Shown here: in pieces, positions 26,518-34,264 of the stretch
Numbering within the stretch: the first letter of the stretch is position 1
How the letters are laid out: the number at the start of each line of letters is the position of its first letter
DNA from: Paenibacillus_AP thailandensis
GTDB lineage: Bacteria > Bacillota > Bacilli > Paenibacillales > Paenibacillaceae
Direction of reading: 5' to 3'
DNA: 64,000 nucleotides
Assembly (NCBI RefSeq): GCF_042685365.1
Contig: NZ_JBHUMY010000007.1
Span: 186,001 to 250,000 of the forward strand
Made by a program: the position numbers and the translations under genes
Notes under the pieces: model-generated
Seen by the model: the letters and a program-made list of their open reading frames with translations, nothing else
The model's database searches: none
Told to the model about the DNA's origin: nothing

Positions 26518-27945
26518 TTAGCCAAGCTTCCGATCCACTTTGCCCAGCAATAGCCGCTTGTCGTACTCCGCGTATTGCGCCGCATAGGTTCTTACCGGAT
26601 CGCCGGCGTAAAACCGTTCATACAGCTCGTGTCTGGCCCCAAGTCCCCCGCCCGTCAGTTCCCAGGCCAGCTTAAGCAGCTTCAGGCGCTCCCCCGCGTC
26701 GCGGTCCGCTCCCCGGAAAGCGTGCCGCAGATGGTGACGGAGCGGTCCGTTCAGCTCCGACAGCGAGGAAGGAGCTTGCAGCAAGCCCGCTCCGGAAAGC
26801 TGCTGCAATATTTCGAGCGCCCGGGGATAATAGCGGTTGCCGAGGTTTTTGGCCGTCACGATCGGCTGCAGGTCCGGCTCCCACACGCCCGGGCGGCACG
26901 GCTTCGAACGGTGCTCGGCGGAGGCGAGCAGCGCTTCGACCGACTGCACCTGATAATAAAGCTCCGCCAGCTTCTCCTTGACGTGGCCGAATTTCGTTAT
27001 GCCGATCGACTCGGCCAGCTCGGTCCCTACAGCGGCTACGAATTCCAGCTTGCTTGCCAGCCGGACGACGTTCTCGTGCAAGCTGACGGCGTTCGCGAAG
27101 CGGTCCGACCGCAGCTTCCAGATTGCCTCCGGATTCCGGTTGATGAATACCCTCTCCCACGGAATGAGCGCGTCGTCGAACACGAGCACCGCGTCCATCT
27201 CGTCGTAACGCGAAGACAGCGGATGATTGTCTTCGCCCTCGGCGGCGAACGGCTCGCGGCACAGAAGATGGACGCCCGGGCGGCCCGGCGATGTCGCGAA
27301 CATAACCGCGTAATCTCGCTCTTCCGCCGTCTTCGGGCTGTGCGGCGACACCATTATTTCATCCATGTACGGGCCGCCGGTCGCGATCAGCTTCGTTCCC
27401 CGCACGACGACGCCGTCCTCCGTCTCGCGCACGACGCGCAGCGCCGTATACAGGTCGCCCAGCTCATGCGCGGCTTTGGAGCGGTCGACCTGCGGATCGT
27501 GCCCGGCGGCCGTAAGCAGCAGATCCCGATCTCTTGCGTGCGCGTAATAACGGGCCAGCTTCTCGGGAAATTGCGGGCAATCCTCGCGAAGGATGTCCCG
27601 CGAGACGTACCAGCCGGTCAGCTGCGAGCGGTAGAACCCTCCGACCCGGCTCATCACGCCGAAGGTGGCGTCGGACCAGATGCGAAACGAGCGCCCTCTC
27701 CGGAAGACGTCCTCCTTCGTCGCCGGAGGCAGAAACGCGAGATTGGCCCGTGCGCCGGAATCCGGGGCCGTATAAGTAAGCTCCGGGCCCAGCTCGGGAT
27801 CGTCCTGCAAGTCCATGAGCCGGGCGACCGACCGGACCGTGCCGCGGAAGGCGGGGTGATTCGCCAGATCGGTTACGAGTTCTCCGTCCAGCCATATGTT
27901 GCGGCCGTCATTGAGCCGCTTCAAATACCGGCTTCCCGCCGTCAT
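26518..27945 (-). CDS. 4-hydroxyphenylacetate 3-hydroxylase (HpaB) family flavin monooxygenase
   Basis: 475-residue FADH2-utilising oxygenase of the acyl-CoA-dehydrogenase fold. Both family domains are visible: N-terminal (SRYLKRLNDGRNIWLDGE; later GTKLIATGGPYMDEIMVS) and C-terminal (FRGADRDAGERLKLLKLAWE, then YERFYAGDPVRTYAAQYA). Typical family length is 480-520. Such enzymes hydroxylate phenols or other aromatics and need a separate flavin reductase (HpaC), which is absent here. The start at the ATG 27943-27945 follows AGGAGAGG and overlaps the ATPase gene by 38 bp. The substrate is not evident, so I give no symbol. Confidence 0.85.
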   Translation of the reverse strand: MTAGSRYLKRLNDGRNIWLDGELVTDLANHPAFRGTVRSVARLMDLQDDPELGPELTYTAPDSGARANLAFLPPATKEDVFRRGRSFRIWSDATFGVMSRVGGFYRSQLTGWYVSRDILREDCPQFPEKLARYYAHARDRDLLLTAAGHDPQVDRSKAAHELGDLYTALRVVRETEDGVVVRGTKLIATGGPYMDEIMVSPHSPKTAEERDYAVMFATSPGRPGVHLLCREPFAAEGEDNHPLSSRYDEMDAVLVFDDALIPWERVFINRNPEAIWKLRSDRFANAVSLHENVVRLASKLEFVAAVGTELAESIGITKFGHVKEKLAELYYQVQSVEALLASAEHRSKPCRPGVWEPDLQPIVTAKNLGNRYYPRALEILQQLSGAGLLQAPSSLSELNGPLRHHLRHAFRGADRDAGERLKLLKLAWELTGGGLGARHELYERFYAGDPVRTYAAQYAEYDKRLLLGKVDRKLG

Positions 27946-28798
27946 GGGCCGACCTCTCCTTTCCTGCGCCCGCTTCGGCGGGCCCGTCGTCCCGCCCGGG
28001 CCAGCCTGCCGTTTGCGCCAGTTCCACCTCATCCTTCAGAATGGACCAAGCCCGCTGCCGAAGCCGCGTAAACGAATCGGAATTTCGAATGTCCGCGGGG
28101 CGCGGACGTTCGAGCGGAATATCGATAATTTCCTTCACCTTCCCCGGCCTTGCGGTCATGACGGCTACGCGGTCGGCCAGAAATATCGCTTCGTCCAAGC
28201 TGTGCGTAATAAACACGATCGTCTTTCGGCTGGCGTCCCAGATGCGAAGCAGCTCCGATTGCAAAATTTCCCGCGTCTGCGCGTCCAGCGCCGCAAACGG
28301 TTCATCCATCAGCAGCACGTCCGGGTCGTAAGCGAGCGAGCGGGCGATCGCCACCCGCTGCCGCATGCCGCCGGAAAGCTCGTGCGGGTATCGGGACGCA
28401 AAGGACTGGAGCCCGACAAGCCGGATATATTCCTGCGCGATTTCGCGGCGCTCCTTCTTGGGCACGCCGCGTATTTCGAGCCCGGCTTCCACGTTGCCCT
28501 GAACCGTTCGCCACGGAAACAGCGCATAGCCTTGGAACACGAACCCGTGCCTGCGGTTAACGCCGCTAACCTGCTCCCCATCCACCTCCAGGACGCCTCC
28601 CGTCTGCTTCGACAGTCCCGCCAGCAAGCTCAGAAACGTCGACTTCCCGCACCCGCTTGGGCCCAAGAGCGCTAAAAACTCGCCTTCCTGCACCTCGAGG
28701 CTGAAATCGTCGAGCACCGTTATCGTCTCCCGCTTCCCGTCCCCGCTCCGCACGGAATAATGCATTTCGACTTGCTTGGCCGATATTTTAGCCGTCAT
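27908..28798 (-). CDS. SsuB/TauB-like ABC transporter ATP-binding protein
   Basis: 296-residue ATPase. Walker A GPSGCGKST is near 44-52, the signature is LSGGMRQRVAIARSL, Walker B is VLLMDEP, and the H-loop is FITHSLDE. The C-terminal ~40 residues are hydrophilic and Ala/Gly-rich beyond the conserved core. They are encoded where the gene overlaps the following HpaB gene, so they may be an extension with no function. The start overlaps the stop of the upstream gene (28795-28798), indicating translational coupling in the six-gene operon. Confidence 0.9.
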   Translation of the reverse strand: MTAKISAKQVEMHYSVRSGDGKRETITVLDDFSLEVQEGEFLALLGPSGCGKSTFLSLLAGLSKQTGGVLEVDGEQVSGVNRRHGFVFQGYALFPWRTVQGNVEAGLEIRGVPKKERREIAQEYIRLVGLQSFASRYPHELSGGMRQRVAIARSLAYDPDVLLMDEPFAALDAQTREILQSELLRIWDASRKTIVFITHSLDEAIFLADRVAVMTARPGKVKEIIDIPLERPRPADIRNSDSFTRLRQRAWSILKDEVELAQTAGWPGRDDGPAEAGAGKERSAHDGGKPVFEAAQ

Positions 28799-30000
28799 CG
28801 AACCTCACCGCCTTTCAAAGATAGCCGCGTCTCTTCCGCGTATGCCCTCTCGGGCAGGACTTGCTCCCAAAACGAGGCGTACCGCGCACGCAGCCTTCCG
28901 GCCGGATACAGGCCGTAATAACGCGCCGCTTCCCGGATCGGGTCGCCGAAGGCGTAAGCCTCGTGCCTCGTCCGCCAAAACGCCGCTTCGGATCCGATCA
29001 GCTTGAGCGTCAGACGGACAAGCGGATCCGCCTCCCCCGCCTCGGCGAACCATGCGCTCCCGGCAAGCCGCTCCAACAGGCCGAGCGCATGCTTGTAATA
29101 AGCCCCGCCCGCCTTCCGCGCCGCGGCGAGCGGCACAACGGAAGGCGCGTACGAGCCGTCCGGCGCGGGCGAAGCTTCGAGCTCTGCGGCGTGTACGAGC
29201 GCTTTGAGCGTTTCCAGCCCTTGAATCGCTTCGCCAAGCGCGCTTTGAATATGCAGCTCTTGGCTTAATTCCGTCCGCTCCGCCCAGGCGAAAGCGGCAC
29301 CCAGCGCCAGCCCCAGCCGTTCGATCTGCCTGGCCGACCATTGATAATCCGCAAGCGCCGTAAACGCCGGATCGCCGGCAAGCCGGCCGGCCGCTTCCGG
29401 CAAACGGAAGACGAGCGCCCTCTCCTCGGGAATAAACGCGCCGTCGAAATAAATCGTCACTCCCGCGGATTCCAGCACCGTCTTCGACGTTCCTCGGGAC
29501 AACGACTCCTTCAGGGGAAGGAGCCATATCGAGCCGACGCCTTGGTCTCCCCGCTCCTGCACGAACAAAAGCAGCTCATCCGCATACAGCACGTCCCGGC
29601 CAAAATGCTGCTTCCCGCTTAACGCGATTCCGCCGTCCGCCGCAGCGGCCGCACCGCCGTACGGAACGACCGGTTCAAGCGAAGCCGTCACGATGCGGCG
29701 CTTAGCGGCAAGCCGGCCGAAGTTTGCGGCCAGCTTCCCGGCGACGGCCGGATAGGCCGACGCAAACGGCCGATCCCCGGCCCATGCGCTCCAGCCCGTC
29801 AGCAGCGCATGAGCGTAATCGGTCAAACCGAGGGCGAACGGAGAATCTCCCCGCTCGATCTCGTAGAAGCCCGATTTCTTCTCCGCCAGCTCCTCCGCGG
29901 AGCGCGGCTGGCGGTACGCCCTCTCCCTTAGCGGATGTTCCGAATCGCGCAGAAGCTGCTGCAGCGAACAGCTTGCAAAAAGCTCTTCTTCTCCGTTCAT
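28795..30000 (-). CDS. Divergent HpaB / acyl-CoA-dehydrogenase-fold protein
   Basis: 401 residues, first gene of the operon. The C-terminal third (RHEAYAFGDPIREAARYY) parallels YERFYAGDPVRTYAAQYA of the HpaB-like protein two genes downstream, and the helical AARKAGGAYYKHALGLLERL matches its AKNLGNRYYPRALEILQQL. The middle has a beta-rich stretch with IALSGKQHFGRDVLYADELL. The N-terminal part is short and little conserved. It may be a second oxygenase, a non-catalytic partner or an acyl-CoA-dehydrogenase-like enzyme. I am sure of the fold family, not of the activity. The ATG follows AGGGAGAGG, directly downstream of the leader terminator. Confidence 0.65.
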   Translation of the reverse strand: MNGEEELFASCSLQQLLRDSEHPLRERAYRQPRSAEELAEKKSGFYEIERGDSPFALGLTDYAHALLTGWSAWAGDRPFASAYPAVAGKLAANFGRLAAKRRIVTASLEPVVPYGGAAAAADGGIALSGKQHFGRDVLYADELLLFVQERGDQGVGSIWLLPLKESLSRGTSKTVLESAGVTIYFDGAFIPEERALVFRLPEAAGRLAGDPAFTALADYQWSARQIERLGLALGAAFAWAERTELSQELHIQSALGEAIQGLETLKALVHAAELEASPAPDGSYAPSVVPLAAARKAGGAYYKHALGLLERLAGSAWFAEAGEADPLVRLTLKLIGSEAAFWRTRHEAYAFGDPIREAARYYGLYPAGRLRARYASFWEQVLPERAYAEETRLSLKGGEVR

Positions 30001-30021
30001 GCTTCGCCTCTCCCTTTACGT

Positions 30022-30068
30022 CAAAAAAGACCCCTTCCTGCACGGCGGGCGCCATGCAAACGGGGTCT
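30022..30068 (-). terminator. Intrinsic terminator inside the leader of the HpaB/ABC operon
   Basis: On the minus strand AGACCCC pairs with GGGGTCT, with an inner stem GCATGGC/GCCGTGC, followed by TTTTTT (30023-30028). It ends about 20 bases before the first ATG and lies downstream of a TTGACA/TAGATT promoter at 30133-30161, so it could act as an attenuator. It could also serve the upstream LplC gene, 130 bp away. Confidence 0.8.
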
Positions 30069-30127
30069 CCATTGAAATGGTGGACTATTCATATTATTCC
30101 AACAAAATTACTCGCAATTGATCGATG
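30069..30127 (-). ncRNA. Candidate cis-regulatory leader (attenuator or riboswitch, ligand unknown)
   Basis: The transcript predicted from the promoter at 30133-30161 has about 60 nt of structured leader before the terminator. Seen on the minus strand: a CCATT-TC-AATGG hairpin next to GGAGACCCC, and a TTGGA...TCCA pairing around an AT-rich stretch. The first could compete with the 5' side of the terminator. I do not recognise it as SAM, TPP, purine, guanidine or T-box RNA. Confidence 0.4.
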
Positions 30128-30132
30128 CCCAT

Positions 30133-30161
30133 AATCTACCACGTCCAAAAACGGCTGTCAA
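30133..30161 (-). promoter_or_regulatory. Sigma-A promoter for the HpaB/ABC operon
   Basis: Minus-strand TTGACA (30156-30161), a 17-bp spacer ending in TGG (extended -10), then TAGATT (30133-30138). The -35 is perfect. Predicted initiation near 30126 gives a leader of about 125 nt. Confidence 0.7.
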
Positions 30162-30197
30162 CTTTAATTTTTTTGATTCTTTTGGAAGCGAAGCGCC

Positions 30198-31091
30198 TCA
30201 GCCTTTGACCGAACCGATCATGACGCCCTTCTCGAAATATTTTTGCAGGAACGGGTACAAGACGAGAATCGGCAGTGTAGAGACGATAATGACGCCGTAT
30301 TTGATCTGGTCGGCATAGCGCTGGGCGTAGCCGCCCGCCGCGCCGCCCGTGCCGGCTCCGTTCTGGAACACCTGGTTGGAGAGCAGGATGTCCCGCAGCA
30401 CGATCTGAAGCGGCTGCAGATTGTTGTCGCGAATGTAGATAAGCGCCGTAAAAAAATCGTTCCAATGCCCGACCATATAATAAAGCGCAATGACGGAAAT
30501 CATCGCCTTGGAAAGCGGCAGCGCCACTTTCGCGAAATACGTAAAATGCGAGCAGCCGTCGATGACCGCCGCCTCGTACAGCTCCGGAGGAAGCGAGCTT
30601 TCGAAAAACGTGCGGGCGATAATCAAATAAAAGATGTTGACGCAAAACGGCAAAATAAAAACCCAGATCGTATTCGTAATATGAAGATCCTTCATCAGCA
30701 GGTAGGTCGGAATAAGCCCGCCGTTAAAAAACATCGTTACGACAAACAGGAACATGATCGGACGCCTCGCCTTAAACTCTTTCCGCGACAGGACGTAAGC
30801 GGCCGGCATCGTAAACAGCATGTTCACCAGCGTACCGAATAGCGTATAGAACACGGTGTTCCGGTAGCCGGTCCAAATCCGGCTGTCCTGAAAAATTTCC
30901 TTGTACCCGAACAGGCTCGTTCCTTTCGGAAACAGCAGCACCTTGCCGGTCGCCACCAGCGTAGAGTCGCTGAACGACGCAATGACGATAAAATAAAGCG
31001 GATAAACAATAATCAGAAAAATAAGCACGCATACCGCGCAAAGGACAATCCGGAAGGCCAGCTCCTTCCCGTCCATGCTTTTCAGCGCCAT
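30198..31091 (-). CDS. LplC/YtcP-like carbohydrate ABC transporter permease
   Basis: 297-residue permease of the LplC group: an N-terminal helix (CVLIFLIIVYPLYFIVIAS), the family SFSDSTLV stretch, and the EAA loop ELYEAAVIDGCSHFTYFAKV. The ATG 31089-31091 is preferred because AAGGAG lies 8 bases upstream; the frame continues to a GTG at 31100. It forms a heteromer with the LplB-like permease encoded 28 bp upstream. No ATPase gene is nearby. Confidence 0.9.
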   Translation of the reverse strand: MALKSMDGKELAFRIVLCAVCVLIFLIIVYPLYFIVIASFSDSTLVATGKVLLFPKGTSLFGYKEIFQDSRIWTGYRNTVFYTLFGTLVNMLFTMPAAYVLSRKEFKARRPIMFLFVVTMFFNGGLIPTYLLMKDLHITNTIWVFILPFCVNIFYLIIARTFFESSLPPELYEAAVIDGCSHFTYFAKVALPLSKAMISVIALYYMVGHWNDFFTALIYIRDNNLQPLQIVLRDILLSNQVFQNGAGTGGAAGGYAQRYADQIKYGVIIVSTLPILVLYPFLQKYFEKGVMIGSVKG

Positions 31092-31119
31092 CACGGACAC
31101 TCCTTCCTTCCGCGAACCG

Positions 31120-32040
31120 TTAATACAAGCTCGTATCGGATACTTTTTTCGATATGGCGTTCATGCCGAACAAGAACACAAAGTTGATGACGGTATTAAA
31201 AAGCCCGATCGCCGAAGCGAAGCTGAACTGGTTGGAAACGATCCCGATTTTGTACACGTAGGTGGCGATCACTTCCGAGACGGGCAGGTTAAGCGAATTT
31301 TGCATCAGAAAAATTTTCTCGAAGCCGGTGCTTAAGATGCTGCCCATGCTCAGGATGAACAGGACGATGATCGTCGGCACAAGCGCCGGAAGGTCGACGT
31401 AACGAATGAGCTGCCACCGGCTCGCGCCGTCCATTCGGGCGGAATCGTACAGCTGCGGATCGACGGTGGACAACGCCGCCAGGTAGATAATGCTGTTCCA
31501 GCCGCAATGCTGCCATATATCCGACAGCACGTATACCGGAATGAACGTGTTCGTCGAAGCGATCAGGTTAATGTGGCCGAGGCCGATCGCCTTCATCATA
31601 TAGCCGACGACGCCGGTTTCCGGCGACAGCAGCACGTTGAGCATGCCGACCATGACGATAATCGAGATGAAGTGGGGCAAATATACGGTCGTCTGCATCA
31701 AGGTTTTCATCCGTTTGCGGCGAATCTGGTTCAATATAAGCGCCAGTATAATCGGCGCGGGAAACCCGAATACGATCGTCGCCAAGCTGATAAAGAACGT
31801 GTTTTTCATCAGATCGGCGAACATATAGCTGTCGATGAACTGATTGAAGTAGAACAGCCCGCGCCATTCGCCGCCGGTGAGCCCTTTCGCGAAATCGTAA
31901 TCGCGGAACGCGAGCTGAATGCCGTACATCGGGATATAGTTGAATATAAAGACGACGGCGATGGCCGGCAAAATCATAATCCACAACTGATAGTCGCGCT
32001 TGAGCAGGCGAAGCCTTCCCCGGCTCTGCATCGGGAGCAT
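31120..32040 (-). CDS. LplB-like carbohydrate ABC transporter permease
   Basis: 306 residues, typical LplB start: a basic stretch followed by LWIMILPAIAVVFIFNYIPM and GIQLAFRDYDF. The EAA-type loop reads LYDSARMDGASRWQLIRYVD. The start is set at the ATG 32038-32040, preceded by AAGGAAAGGGG; the frame upstream to 32061 has no such site. It works with the large LplA-type binding protein encoded upstream. Confidence 0.9.
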   Translation of the reverse strand: MLPMQSRGRLRLLKRDYQLWIMILPAIAVVFIFNYIPMYGIQLAFRDYDFAKGLTGGEWRGLFYFNQFIDSYMFADLMKNTFFISLATIVFGFPAPIILALILNQIRRKRMKTLMQTTVYLPHFISIIVMVGMLNVLLSPETGVVGYMMKAIGLGHINLIASTNTFIPVYVLSDIWQHCGWNSIIYLAALSTVDPQLYDSARMDGASRWQLIRYVDLPALVPTIIVLFILSMGSILSTGFEKIFLMQNSLNLPVSEVIATYVYKIGIVSNQFSFASAIGLFNTVINFVFLFGMNAISKKVSDTSLY

Positions 32041-32106
32041 CCCCTTTCCTTCTTCGGGCAAACGCCGAGCCGCAAGCTGCGTCGGCTCGGCGTTCCGTCC
32101 CCGTCG

Positions 32107-33738
32107 TTATTTGTTTTTCTTGTATTCGTCGTAGTACTTCTGCATAATTTCAAGGTTTTGCTTGAGGCCCGCCTTGTCGCTTTCCTTCACGTAAGCGTCC
32201 CACTCCGCTTCAATGCCGCCTTTCGTTACCCATTTCGCGAAGTTCGTGTTCGCCAAATTCATAACGTTCGTATTGTTCAGCGCCATCGTGCTGTTGTCCG
32301 CCGTCGAATATTTCATGAAAGTAGCCGGAAGCACGTCGTTCTCCGTGTCGATCTTGATCGCCTCGATCGGCTTGGACTGCTCGATAACCTCCTGCATATC
32401 CGTGCCGAGCGTCAGCTTAAGCGAATCCGGGATGTAGAAAGCGCCGTTGTCGGCCATTGTGGACGTCCACTTCCACGTGCCCGGGTCCATGCTCGGATCG
32501 GCCGGCGGCAGCACGCTGTAGGAGCCGTCGCCGTTGTCTTTAATGTTCGGGCCCAGCGAGCCGAACAGCACCTGCATGCCGACCTCCGGCGCATACAGCT
32601 CGTTGATGAAGCGCATGGCGGCTTCCTTGTTTTTCGACTTGGCCGACATGACGATATGGTTAACGCCGTAGTTCAAGGAGTTGTAGTCGTAGCTCCACGA
32701 GATTCCGCTCTCCGGCGTCGCTTTGGGCGGCGTCATCGACGTATATTGCGGCGCAAGCTGCGCGCCGAACCGGTCGGAGGCGACCCATCCGAGCGTGAAG
32801 CCGACCTTCGCGACATCCCCTTCGCCCCGCGCCACGGATTGATATTTCGTATAATCGTGCGTGAACACTTCCGGATTGATGAGACCCGCTTTGTAAAGCT
32901 TGTTCAGGAACATGACCAGCTGCTTGTAGCGCTCGTCGGTCAAGAAGTTTTTCACTTGTCCGTCTTCGACGAAATAACCTTGCGCACTGCCGTCGGTCAA
33001 CGTCATGCCGGTGCCGCCGAGCAGATAGGCCGCGTTAAAATAACCGCCGATGCCGCCGGGCCAATCCATCGGAATCTCGTCGTTCGGATCGCCGTTGCCG
33101 TTGGCGTCCTTCTCCTTGAACGCGACAAGCACGTCATAAAGTTCGTCCCATGTCGTCGGCACGCCGAGGCCCAGGTTATCCAGCCATTTCTGATTGATAT
33201 AAAGACGGGAAGCGGAGCTTGGCCAGAACCGCTGGTATTTCGGCAGCCCGTAAATTTTGCCGTCCGGCTGCGTGGCGATGATTTTGGTATCGGGCTTCTC
33301 TTCGAACATCTTCTGCACGTTCGGCGCCTGATCCAGCATGCCGGACAAGTCCTGGAACAAGCCCTGGAACTGGGCGAAATCGGCGTCCGTAATGACGTTC
33401 GGCCCGATAAACAGGTCCGGCACGTCGCCGCTTGCGAGCATCGTACCCTTCTTCTGCCCCCAATCGGCCGTAATTTCCTGCCATTCGATATCGACGCCCG
33501 CAGCGTCCTCCACCTTCTGAAGCCATTCCATCTCGGCAAGAGGCTTCGTTAACGGATGCTTCGTCATAATAGCCGTCAGCTTGACCTTCTGGCCGCTTCC
33601 GGCCGCGTCCCCCGACGCGCCTCCCTCGGCATTGCCTCCTCCTCCGCCCGAATTGCCGCTGCAAGCGGTCATAACGGTGGCCGCAACGACGAGCAGCGAG
33701 GTGAAACCGATTACTTTTTTCCGCATTCCGATTCGCAT
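32107..33738 (-). CDS. LplA-like extracellular sugar-binding lipoprotein
   Basis: 543 residues, a size typical of LplA-type binding proteins, which are larger than CUT1 maltose-binding types. Lipobox VMTACSG with Cys near residue 26, then a Gly/Asn/Ala linker. Landmarks: DGKIYGLPKYQRFWPSS, RLYINQKWLDNLGL and PTTWDELYDVLVAFKEKDANG. The ATG is preceded by AGAGGGGG at 9 bases. It heads the lplABC-type operon downstream of a membrane AraC regulator and a secreted arabinanase, so plant-cell-wall oligosaccharides are likely ligands (inference). Confidence 0.9.
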   Translation of the reverse strand: MRIGMRKKVIGFTSLLVVAATVMTACSGNSGGGGGNAEGGASGDAAGSGQKVKLTAIMTKHPLTKPLAEMEWLQKVEDAAGVDIEWQEITADWGQKKGTMLASGDVPDLFIGPNVITDADFAQFQGLFQDLSGMLDQAPNVQKMFEEKPDTKIIATQPDGKIYGLPKYQRFWPSSASRLYINQKWLDNLGLGVPTTWDELYDVLVAFKEKDANGNGDPNDEIPMDWPGGIGGYFNAAYLLGGTGMTLTDGSAQGYFVEDGQVKNFLTDERYKQLVMFLNKLYKAGLINPEVFTHDYTKYQSVARGEGDVAKVGFTLGWVASDRFGAQLAPQYTSMTPPKATPESGISWSYDYNSLNYGVNHIVMSAKSKNKEAAMRFINELYAPEVGMQVLFGSLGPNIKDNGDGSYSVLPPADPSMDPGTWKWTSTMADNGAFYIPDSLKLTLGTDMQEVIEQSKPIEAIKIDTENDVLPATFMKYSTADNSTMALNNTNVMNLANTNFAKWVTKGGIEAEWDAYVKESDKAGLKQNLEIMQKYYDEYKKNK

Positions 33739-33974
33739 TCCTTTACCCCCTCTAATGATTGAAGATGCTTCATCCTGACGGATGCGCGGCGGCTTCGGCC
33801 GACCGCTGACCTCACTCTAATCGGTTAAGCGCGCTGCCGTAAACGGACAGTTTTCAAGCGATGCGCATTTATTGAAAGCGCTTAAGTTCCGCTGTTTGCG
33901 ATTGGCCTCGCCGCTGCAGGATTCGCCGTTTCAACTTTTGTATATGTTCAAAAAGAGCCGCTCCCCAAAGTTGC

Positions 33975-34155
33975 AACCCCGCGCCCACGCGGTGCATTTC
34001 TGCACCTTATGGAGCGCTCCGGCGCCATTCCCCTGGTGCATTTATGCACCAAATTAGGCGCTCCGGCGCCATCCCCATGCCCATGTGGTGTATTTTTGCA
34101 CCACGTTAGCGCTCCGGCGTCATCCACATGCCCATGTAGTGCATTAATGCGCTTC
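33975..34155. repeat. Tandem degenerate hairpin repeats (about 44-52 bp period)
   Basis: Four copies of a stem-loop of the form GGTGCA-TTTN-TGCACC (33991-34006, 34035-34050, 34087-34102, and a decayed copy at 34138-34153) alternate with three copies of a second self-complementary element, GCGC-TCCG-GCGC (34014-34026, 34058-34070, 34109-34121). Linkers CCCCATGCCCATG are also shared between later copies. No coding sense is evident. Confidence 0.8.
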
Positions 34156-34207
34156 GCGCGGCGACAAGTAGGCCAGGTACAAGAGATACACTTATACCTG
34201 GCCCATA

Positions 34208-34236
34208 TTTAAAAAAACTGCCGCAAGCGGCAGTTC
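34208..34236 (-). terminator. Intrinsic terminator after the membrane AraC regulator
   Basis: A perfect 9-bp stem AACTGCCGC/GCGGCAGTT is followed on the minus strand by a run of Ts (34211-34217). Confidence 0.85.
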
Positions 34237-34264
34237 ATATGCTATAGCGTCGTCGCCGGCCCGG

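Larger units (their letters stand above)
33739..34264. other. Intergenic region with hairpin repeats
   Basis: 526 bp between the LplA-like gene start and the AraC regulator stop. It holds a cre-like TGAAAGCGCTTAAG (33873-33886; 12 of 14), the hairpin repeat tract (33975-34155) and the regulator's terminator (34208-34236). Open frames across the repeats are Pro/Ala/Cys-rich, without ribosome binding sites, and are not called. Confidence 0.6.

Noticed and set aside
30022..30165. Known riboswitch (SAM, TPP, purine, guanidine, T-box)
   Set aside because: I looked for the conserved cores of these classes in the leader and did not find them. It is reported only as an unclassified candidate.
31507..33552. 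681-codon plus-strand open frame opposite the LplA/LplB genes
   Set aside because: Spans two real minus-strand genes and their gap, and shows no protein family features.
33872..34212. Small Cys/Pro-rich proteins across the hairpin repeats
   Set aside because: Frames only follow the repeat sequence and lack ribosome binding sites.
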